Assembly: GCF_030052815.1 (NCBI RefSeq)
Contig: NC_079510.1
Coordinates: forward strand, 10,115,375 to 10,179,374
From: Hevea brasiliensis
Taxonomy: Eukaryota > Streptophyta > Magnoliopsida > Malpighiales > Euphorbiaceae
Reading direction: 5' to 3'
DNA: 64,000 nucleotides
Below are positions 56,693-64,000 of this stretch, one piece after another. How positions within the stretch are numbered: the first letter of the stretch is position 1; every line of letters begins with the position of its first letter. The position numbers were made by a program, and so were the translations under genes. The notes under the pieces are model-generated. The model did not search any database and was not told where the DNA came from. It saw only the letters and a program-made list of their open reading frames with translations.

Positions 56693-57454
56693 CTTGTATT
56701 TGCTGTAGTAGGGTTGGCCTCATTTGCAACTCAGCCAAAATAGCTCCATCTTGAGCTAAGGACAGACAGGCATTGAGTGATCTTAAAGTTGTGATGGACT
56801 TCCTGGTCAAAGCATCAGCAACTACATTTGCCTTCCCAGGATGATAATCTATCACACAATCATAGTCCTTTAGGAACTCAATCCATCGCCTCTGTCTAAG
56901 ATTGAGCTCCTTCTGGGTTGGAAAATATTTTAGACTCTTGTGGTCTGTATAGATGTAGCATTTTTCACCATATAAATAATGCCTCCATATCTTCAGTGCG
57001 AAGATAATCGCTGCTAACTCCAGGTCATGAGTAGGGTAGTTCTGTTCATGTGGCCTTAACTGCTTGGAAGCATAGGCGACCACTTTCCCCTCTTGCATCA
57101 ATACACATCCTAGCCCATTATGTGAGGCATCACTGTAGACCACAAAGTCCTTTCCCGACACTGGCTGTGTTAACACTGGTGCCTCTGTCAACATACCTTT
57201 AACCTCTCAAAACTAGCCTGACATTTGTCATTCTAGTTAAATCTGACATTCTTGTGTAACAACTTGGTCATTGGAGCAGCTATTAAGGAAAATCCCTTCA
57301 CAAATCTTCTGTAATACCCAGCTAGCCCCAAGAAACTTCTAACCTCAGTTGTATTTCTGGGAGGCTTCCATTCCATCACTGCTTCTATCTTTTTGGGATC
57401 CACTCTAATCCCCTCTGCTGATACTATGTGTCTAAGGAAAGAGATTTCGCTCAT
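56676..57454 (-). pseudogene. pol: Element D RT connection and RNase H
   Basis: 57454-57233 begins [19 protein letters not shown] and continues to [18 protein letters not shown] stop and one-base deletion lie at about 57195-57235. 57194-56676 holds RNase [39 protein letters not shown] and [10 protein letters not shown], then the linker [19 protein letters not shown]. The catalytic acidic residues of RNase H are visible. Confidence 0.9.
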
Positions 57455-58978
57455 CTAGAAGTCATACTTGGACAACTTAGCATACAGCTTCTTTTCTCGC
57501 AGGGTTTGCAGAACAATCCTCAAATGTTCATCATGTTCTTCCCTGGTCTTGGAATACACCAGAATATCATCAATAAATACCACTACAAACCGATTTAAGT
57601 ATGGATGGAAGATACGGTTCATAAGGTCCATAAATGATGTTGGTGCATTTGTTAACCCAAACGGCATCACTAGAAATTCATAGTGCCCATACCGGGTTCT
57701 GAATGCAGTTTTTGACACATCTGCATCCTTTACCCTCAACTGATGATACCCTGATTTGAGGTCAATTTTTGAAAATACACCGGCTCCCTTCAACTGATCA
57801 AACAGATCGTCAATTCTGGGCAATGGATATTTATTCTTAATAGTTACTTTATTCAACTTCCGGTAATCGATACACAATCTCAAAGTTCCATCCTTTTTCT
57901 TCACAAACAGCACCAGAGCTCCCCATGGTGACACACTGGGGCGTATGAACCCCTTATCAAGCAACTCTTGCAACTGAGTTTTCAACTCCCTCAATTCAGT
58001 GGGTGCCATCCTATAAGGAGCAATGGAAATGGGTGTTGTACCCAGCATTACCTCAATAGCAAACTCGACTTCCCTTTCTGGTGGTAAACCAGGCAACTCT
58101 TCAGGAAATAAATCTGGGAAGTCTCTTACTGTGGGTATATCATTCAGGTTTGGCTTAGCTTGCCTAGTATCAACCACATGTGCTAGGTAAGCTTCACAGC
58201 CTTTTCTCATCATTCTTCTTGCAACTGTAGCTGAGATAACATTGGACAAGAAATCTGTCCTTTCACCCATAACAGTGATCTCATTACCCTCAGAAGTTTT
58301 CAGAGAAATTCTTTTCAATTTACAATCAACTATTGCCTGATGACGTGATAACCAGTCCATTCCCAAAATCACGTCAAACTTGTGGAAGGGTAATTCAATT
58401 AGGTCTGCCGAGAATTCATACCCCTGAATCCTCAACGGACAACCTTTATACACCTTATTCACTATCACACTGTGGCCTAGTGGATTTGTGACCAGAATGT
58501 CTTGATCACTCTCCTCTACTGGAACTCCCCTCTCTATGGGTAGTTTGATGCAAATGTAGGAATGAGTGGATCCTGGATCCACCAATGCATGTACAGAAGT
58601 GTTGTAGAGGGAAAACGTACCTCTGATGACATCCGGGGCATCTTGCTCCTCTTGAGCTCTGATGGCATAAGCCCTGGCTGGTATTCTAGTGTCTGGCCTC
58701 TCATTTGACTCGGATGTAGGCCTCAGTGATGGACCAGCTGCCTCAGGTTTACCAGGCTTCCTACCTCTTTGTGGTGCAGGAGCAGGTTTGTCAGTTTGTG
58801 TTGGAGCAACTGTAGTAGTCCTCTTCGGACAATTCTTGATCTGGTGTTCTGTAGATCCACACCACAAGCATGCACCGGTTACTCGCCAACATTCCCCCTT
58901 GTGCCACTTCTGACAGTACTGACAAGCAGAAGATGCAGGGGCTGGTCCCCTAAACACCGTCCCTGGAGAGCTGCCCAT
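57455..58978 (-). CDS. pol: Element D long open frame: Gag zinc knuckle, protease, reverse transcriptase
   Basis: 507 codons. Residues 19-30 form a CxxC-HxxxC cluster and C37, C40, H45, C50 a CCHC knuckle. The protease active site is D134-P-G-S-T, followed by [18 protein letters not shown] begins at about residue 300 (MAPTELREL), with [41 protein letters not shown] and the catalytic FIDD at 468-471, all intact. The frame ends at TAG where element C has Trp, so one substitution separates it from the next pol block. The Met at 58978 is internal to the Gag-Pol frame, not a true start. Confidence 0.9.
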   Translation of the reverse strand: MGSSPGTVFRGPAPASSACQYCQKWHKGECWRVTGACLWCGSTEHQIKNCPKRTTTVAPTQTDKPAPAPQRGRKPGKPEAAGPSLRPTSESNERPDTRIPARAYAIRAQEEQDAPDVIRGTFSLYNTSVHALVDPGSTHSYICIKLPIERGVPVEESDQDILVTNPLGHSVIVNKVYKGCPLRIQGYEFSADLIELPFHKFDVILGMDWLSRHQAIVDCKLKRISLKTSEGNEITVMGERTDFLSNVISATVARRMMRKGCEAYLAHVVDTRQAKPNLNDIPTVRDFPDLFPEELPGLPPEREVEFAIEVMLGTTPISIAPYRMAPTELRELKTQLQELLDKGFIRPSVSPWGALVLFVKKKDGTLRLCIDYRKLNKVTIKNKYPLPRIDDLFDQLKGAGVFSKIDLKSGYHQLRVKDADVSKTAFRTRYGHYEFLVMPFGLTNAPTSFMDLMNRIFHPYLNRFVVVFIDDILVYSKTREEHDEHLRIVLQTLREKKLYAKLSKYDF

Positions 58979-59639
58979 TGATGGTGTGGACTGGCCTCTC
59001 CAAGGTGTGAACTATGGTCTGGGCCCCTGAGACTAACCCTGACCCTGTGGTGGTTCGAAACTCTGAGCAGGAGGACCCTTACTCTTCTTACTGGGAGCAG
59101 AATATGCACTGGACTGACCCGAACCCCTCTTCTACTGTCTTTCCCTTTCCACTTTTGATGCAGCATCCACCAGTTTAGAAAAATCTGTGATCTCCAGTAC
59201 TGTGATCATGACTTTGATGTTGTCATTGAGCCCTTCCTCAAACCGTCTGCACCTCTCTGCCTCAGTAGGGACTATCTCCCTCCAATACCGGCTCAGTCTA
59301 CCAAACTCACGCTCATACTCAGCCACTAACAACTGTCTCTGTCTCAAACTGATAAATTCCCTTCTTCACTCTTCTAAATACACCTTGCTAACATATTTCT
59401 TCCTGAACTCTGTGAGGAAGAATTCCTAAGTGATCCTTTCAGGTTGCACCTCACTGGTTACTGTGTCCCAACATTGATATGCATCATCCTGAAGTAGGGA
59501 CACAGCACCCTCCAGGTTCTGCTCGGGGGTGCAGTTTAGCTATTTCAGTACTCTGATGGTTCTGTCCAACCAATTTTCTGCAGCCATGGGATCATCCTCC
59601 CTCTTCCCAAAGAAGTCTACAGCCCCATGTTTTCGCAAT

Positions 59640-59644
59640 TTCTC
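59640..59644. other. Target-site duplication of palindromic element (TTCTC), left
   Basis: TTCTC is repeated at 60038-60042. Element C has the uninterrupted site once (near 33957), which proves the insertion. Confidence 0.9.
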
Positions 59645-60037
59645 TGTCACACCCCGACTTAGTGGGCCCCAGCTCAAGCCCCTCTATGGGTGGCCATCTT
59701 GCCAGCGTACCCCTCTAGAGGCCGGCAATGCAACTCAAATCGGTACTGTCCGCTTTGGTGGAGTTCAATCCCTTTGCCTGAGCAGGATTGAACCCATATC
59801 ACCTCACGGATTTGCTTCGCCTCTTACCAATTGAGCTGCCGCTCAATTGGTAAGAGGCGAAGCAAACCCGTGAGGTGATATGGGTTCGAATCCTAGCTCT
59901 GCAGGGCGAAGGGATTGAACTCCACCAAAGCGGACAGTACCTTGTGAGTCGCACCGCCGGCCTCTAGGGGGGTACGCCGGCAAGATGGCCACCCAGAGAG
60001 GGGCTTAAGCTGGGGCCCGCTAAGTCGGGATGTGACA
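59645..60037. mobile_element. Palindromic insertion with LTR-like ends and two opposed tRNA-like halves (393 bp)
   Basis: The left arm (59645-59838) and right arm (59841-60037) are inverted copies, about 90% alike by eye. The ends read TGTCACACCCCGAC and GTCGGGATGTGACA, with TG...CA and a 5-bp duplication as for LTR-element integration. The centre is a perfect hairpin with 23-bp arms (59814-59836 and 59841-59863, loop TGCC). Each arm has a tRNA-like block: A-box-like GCTCAATTGGTAAGAGG and B box GGTTCGAATCC (59883-59893; the left arm has GGTTCAATCC, minus, 59785-59794). No open frame is supported. It could be a SINE-like or TRIM-like unit duplicated head to head. It is far more GC-rich than its surroundings. 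Confidence 0.85.
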
Positions 60038-60379
60038 TTCTCCAAATGGGACTTCTGTGGTGCTGGTGGAGGTTGTGGTTGTGGTTGTGGTGGTGGAATT
60101 GCCCCCATCATTTGCCGGTAGAACTCAGTCATTTGCTGGAATAGAGCAAACTAAGGTTGAGCAGGTGCCTCATTTCTTTGGTGGAGCAGATTCTCCTTTG
60201 AGACTGACCCTTGGTGGAGCATGACTCTCCACCTCTTCATCAACTGCTCTTTGCGAAGCAGGATCCATATCCTATTCAAAATAAGAAAACAAACAGATCT
60301 GCATCAGTGTCACCTCAACACTTACAAATGCAATGCAATGGTATATACTCTATTTAGACCCAGAAACGCCTAAACCGAT

Positions 60380-60391
60380 GCTCTGATACCA
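60380..60391 (-). other. Primer-binding site of element D (initiator tRNA-Met)
   Basis: The minus strand reads TGGTATCAGAGC, 5 nt inside the 5' LTR edge at 60397. Confidence 0.92.
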
Positions 60392-60396
60392 CTAAA

Positions 60397-63300
60397 TGTG
60401 ACACCCCTTACCCGTCTACAGTGTAGCTGAGCAAGTTATGCCACTCAGTGTGTCGGAACACCAATTCATATTTCAATTTCAATTAATCCTTTTTAATTTA
60501 TTTATTTATAATTTTTGATAAATCTAAATTTTTCTGCAAATTTTATAGAAAATCCGGCAGAGTGCCGGCTATAAATTGGAAAAAGTTCTTCTGAACCTGT
60601 TAAAAACACTTCCAATAATATCATCACATTATTCTCAATCAACCTCCAATATATTCTCAACAATTTCTCAATTCACTTCAGTATCTCAAAAATTCAATTC
60701 AATTCAAAACACAATTAACTCAATGAAAAAAATGCTCAATTTATTACTGAACATATTCCATAGATACTTACATCAAAAGCATGATTACATGAATTTATAA
60801 TATACATTACAGAAGGTTACAAAATACAAAATATCAAAATATCAAAATATCAAAATGGCCTAATGTCCTACCAAATGTACTGCAGTGTGAGGTGACTCTG
60901 AACTCTGAGTGCAGATATGAAGGCTCACCCTGTATGAAGCCTGCTGGACTCTCCAGCTATGTCTCCAGTTGCGACGCGCTAAGCAATTCTGCTTAGTGGT
61001 GAAAATATAAAATAAAATAAAATAAAATAAAATAAAATAAAAACATGTGTACAGAATGTATGTTTACATTTTTGGGTGAACTAAGTCTCAAATGTTTATT
61101 GCAATATTATTCAATTGAAGTTTGGTAAGATTTATTAATACTGCCCGAGTAACCTATACTAGTTGAATCGATCGATAAACGGGTAAAGCTGCATCGGGTA
61201 CTAAGTACCTCGGACCATCACACCATCGGTCACATTATGTCTCCCGGTGTGCAACAGAACAGCTAATAAGCTGTGATAATTATCGGGGATTAAACTCGAG
61301 TATAATAACTCAATATCATAGCCATAGGCTATTATGTCACAGAATGGCATGGGAAGCCATGAAATACAGAATGGCATGAAGTCATATGCAGTACTGCTAA
61401 CAGAACCCTATTGGCATGCCAACCTATCCAAACCAATCACATTAGGCCTACTAGGGCATTTAACACTTTTTATTTATGTAATTCTTTGAAATTGAATTTT
61501 TATTATTACTATTCATTTCATTGGTCAACCAAAATGTTGACTTTTGCATTGGCAATAGGTAAATTAGTTTAAATATCATCAACATACCACATTTTGCATT
61601 TTAAACTTGTTGGTATTGGTTGCCAATACCATCTCTAAGCTTAAAGTGAATTGGACAGAATTTTCAGTTTTCAAGCTTTGGCTTTACTATTCCATTAGTT
61701 ACTGTTGCAGTGGGAATTTGGAAAAATCATCAACATAAAAGTTGTTTCTTATTTTGTCTAGTTAAATTTTTTTTTTGAATCACTCTATTTTGAGTTTTGT
61801 AGCTTTAGTTATGGTCCAAAAACCACAACTGGCCGGATTGAAAATTTTCAGGGCTGACCATATCTACAGTGCAGTGAATAGTGACTGCAACTCAATTGTT
61901 GGATAGGTTCTGTTCATAATTTGGGGTAGATTTCTTCATGAAAGTTGTTGGTCTATATCTCAGCTTGTTGCTGGTAAAATTTCAGGTCAATTGGACCTTT
62001 CTACATTGAGTTATGGCCAAATGAACAATCACTGTTCATTTGGTCATTCTGCAGAAACAGCCTGCAGGTCACCCGGATTTGAGCAAGTTTTTGGTCCACT
62101 TGGTTTGGTTTTATGGGCATGGTTTCTTCACCAAAGTTGTGCCATTTTGTGTCTAGTTTCATGTATAATTGGCCAAACACCAATTGAACCTCTACAATTT
62201 AAGTTATGGCAGTCCAAACAGGCTGGACTCACATCCAAACCTGCAGGTCACATAAGGCAGCCACTCCAACCTCAAATCCCACAACCCAATTCACTTCATT
62301 TTTTATTCAAAGCAAACCAAATGGTCACTAATTGACCATTAAAACCTACTCCCATCATCAAAAGATCAAAGTCTCATTCTTCAACCTAAACCCTAACTCA
62401 ACATTTCAAAACCATGCATTATCATTGCATTTATCAATTCACTTATAAGATACACATTAAGGGCAGCCATACTAGCATGTTAACTCCCCATAAATCATCA
62501 CCATATTATCCTAGCCATGGCTGCCAAAATTTAGGGTTAACATACCAATGGTGTTTCATCAAATTTCTTTGTCATTTACACATATTTATAGTTCTTAAAC
62601 ATGAAATTAAAGTGAAATTCAAGGTTTAGGTCACTAACCTCTTAGGGAGTGAATTTCCCACTTGCTCAAAGTCTTGGTTTCCTTTTCTTTTTGCTCCCAC
62701 AAGAATCATCAAGATGATAGAATGAATTTTTGTGTTGGTAATTAGGGTTTTTAGTGGAAGAAAGCTAGGAAAATGGAGGTTTAGAAGTTTATTAATGGTG
62801 GTTATGGTGAAATGGTTCACGGCAAGAGGAAGAAAAAAGAAAGAGAAGTCTGATTTTCTCCATTTTCCAGCCCATTTGACCTCTTTTAAGTTAGTTTATG
62901 CCATGTGTCAACATTGGGTTGGGTGAAGACACACTAATGACATCATGTGATGTCATAAATTCCCATTTAATTCATTTTTTTTATTTTCTTTTCTACTCAT
63001 TTTCAATTCAATTTTTAGTAATATTTATTCACATTTTATGTCATAATAATTATTTACTTAACTGGACAAGTCGGCCAAAAATCACCTCTGAAGGCGAAAT
63101 GACCAAAATGCCCTCTGTTTGGCTTAACGGGCCCAAATTGTCTGTACCGATTGAAAATTTTTTCTAAATATTTCCTTGGCATTCTAATGCCATAGGAACT
63201 TCAATGACCCTTCTCTGGAGTCCCAAAAATTATTTTATAATTTTTTCCCCGGGTCTAGGGCTCCTAGTTGCGAGAACCGCAACTTCTCACTAGGTTACCC

Positions 63301-63497
63301 ATCGCTAGGGCACCGGCTCATTTAACTTGGTTGTATTTTATTTCTAAAATTTTTCCTAAATTTTTCTTATTAATATTTGAGTTAATTATAGTTCCTCACT
63401 TTAGTTTAAATATTTTTCCAGACATTCTAGCTGTCCGGACCGACACCGATCACCGGAACAGTAGAATGTACGAAATTGCTACAGGGAGGGTGTTACA
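60397..63497 (-). repeat. Right (5') LTR of element D, 3,101 bp
   Basis: It matches 52092-55169 with a few percent difference by eye; the longer TAAAA microsatellite near 61009-61042 contributes to the length difference. The plus strand begins TGTGACACCCCTTACCCG and ends GGTGTTACA, followed by AGTTC (63498-63502). Confidence 0.93.
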
Positions 63498-63506
63498 AGT
63501 TCATAT

Positions 63507-64000
63507 TGTCACACCCTACCTCTCTGTAAGGCATAACATGATTCCGTAGTATACCTAAAGAATTACCAACTTCGTCTACTGATAATCCATTAAATACACT
63601 ACAAGGGATTTTAAAACTTTTCTTACTTCTTTTACAGTGGTGAGCACTATTTACAGGTGTTAAAAAAAAATTTTTTTTGAACTGAAGGGAAACAGCTAAC
63701 ACATTTGTAATATTAGTAATTTCTATAAAAATTTTGGCGAAGTGCTCTCTGTATTTTGAATAAAAGAGTTCTTCAGAAAAACCTGTAAAAAGCACTTCAA
63801 ATATATTTCTCAATCTCAACTCCAATAGTTAAACAACACAATATATTTCTCAGTTCAAATCCACAATAAATTATTTTACTATTTTCAAAGGATTAGATAA
63901 AAGAAATATAGTATAAATTTTACAAGTCAAAATAACTCATAATTTATTTTACAACTTCAATGTACAATTTTAATTTACAACTGCTCAAAACCAAGAATAA
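63507..64000 (-). repeat. Partial LTR, A-type Tekay family, running off the window
   Basis: It begins TGTCACACCCTACCTCTCTG and follows the start of the LTRs at 5989 and 16818, with more divergence. Element D inserted 4 bp left of it. Only about 0.5 kb is visible, so whether it is solo or part of an element is unknown. The 110-codon minus-strand frame here (63493-63825) has no recognisable domain. Confidence 0.85.

Larger units (their letters stand above)
58979..60268 (-). pseudogene. gag: Element D Gag N-terminus and capsid domain, split by palindromic insertion
   Basis: The Met at 60268 begins MDPASQRAVDEEVESHAPP. A later block reads MTEFYRQMMGAIPPPQ with Gln/Pro repeats, then the 393-bp palindrome breaks the frame inside the codons just before the capsid domain. 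The capsid part follows at about 59639-59132, with stops: EYEREFGRLSRYWREIVPTE and CRRFEEGLNDNIKVM among others, then a basic linker to the knuckle. Full-length capsid coding is present, unlike A and B. Confidence 0.85.
52092..63497 (-). mobile_element. Element D: nearly complete Tekay chromovirus (11,406 bp), interrupted in gag
   Basis: The LTRs are 52092-55169 and 60397-63497, about 3.1 kb each and of the same family as element C. AGTTC flanks both ends. The primer site is at 60380-60391 and the polypurine tract at 55170-55182. It has the fewest lesions of the Tekay copies: one 507-codon frame covers knuckle, PR and most of RT. A 393-bp palindromic insertion lies in gag. Confidence 0.95.

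Noticed and set aside
59814..59893. A functional tRNA gene or pair of tRNA genes in the palindrome
   Set aside because: A and B boxes are present but I cannot close a full cloverleaf with acceptor stem and a clear anticodon, so it is called tRNA-like only.

Overview
The window is repeat-dense DNA from a flowering plant, most likely a eudicot; the species cannot be fixed from the sequence. It is AT-rich and I found no convincing host gene. Almost every base that can be explained belongs to nested LTR retrotransposons. Most are Ty3/gypsy chromoviruses of the Tekay/Del type: LTRs of about 3.1-3.9 kb, a primer-binding site complementary to initiator tRNA-Met (TGGTATCAGAGC), gag-pol order gag-PR-RT-RNase H-IN, and a C-terminal chromodomain. 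All percentages and lesion counts here are by eye.

Layout. (1) 1-9903: element A, minus strand, with two near-identical 3.9-kb LTRs (the left one cut by the window edge). Its internal region is only 3 kb, with an open but capsid-less gag and a decayed pol. (2) 9904-12913: older sequence with a 114-bp tandem duplication, a GC/CA dinucleotide tract and an old LTR/primer-site junction. (3) 12914-37489: element B, minus, TSD GAGCT. A solo LTR (16818-20487, TSD TCATC) sits in its pol, and complete element C (26360-37445, TSD AGAAT) sits in its right LTR. (4) 37490-48625: remains of a Ty1/copia gag, split by non-coding short-LTR element H (39215-48343, plus, TSD ATATT). H itself holds a 1.7-kb solo LTR (39413-41124, TSD CCTCC), a plus-strand Tekay solo LTR (42523-46065, TSD TTCTC) and a tandem array of roughly 51-bp units. 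(5) 48626-52091: decayed sequence with a probable copia LTR and a Helitron relic (RPA-like and helicase fragments, both minus). (6) 52092-63497: element D, minus, TSD AGTTC, the least damaged Tekay copy. A 393-bp palindromic insertion (59645-60037, TSD TTCTC) interrupts its gag. (7) 63507-64000: start of another A-type LTR.

The coding parts are those of one replication system: Gag packages RNA, protease cuts the polyprotein, RT/RNase H copies RNA to DNA, integrase inserts it, and the chromodomain is thought to guide insertion to heterochromatin. No copy here is fully intact. C and D are decayed autonomous elements. A and B are deletion derivatives that must have depended on proteins supplied in trans, or lost function after insertion.

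Observations most worth a second look: (i) a short AT-rich GT-AG intron-like insert at the same phase-0 position of the integrase gene in both C and D; (ii) the palindromic insertion, which has LTR-like TG...CA ends, a 5-bp TSD and two opposed tRNA-like halves with Pol III A/B boxes; (iii) a degenerate module of about 100 bp repeated three to four times inside every long LTR and also in an apparently unrelated solo LTR; (iv) loss of the Gag capsid domain in both A and B with the zinc-knuckle frame kept.
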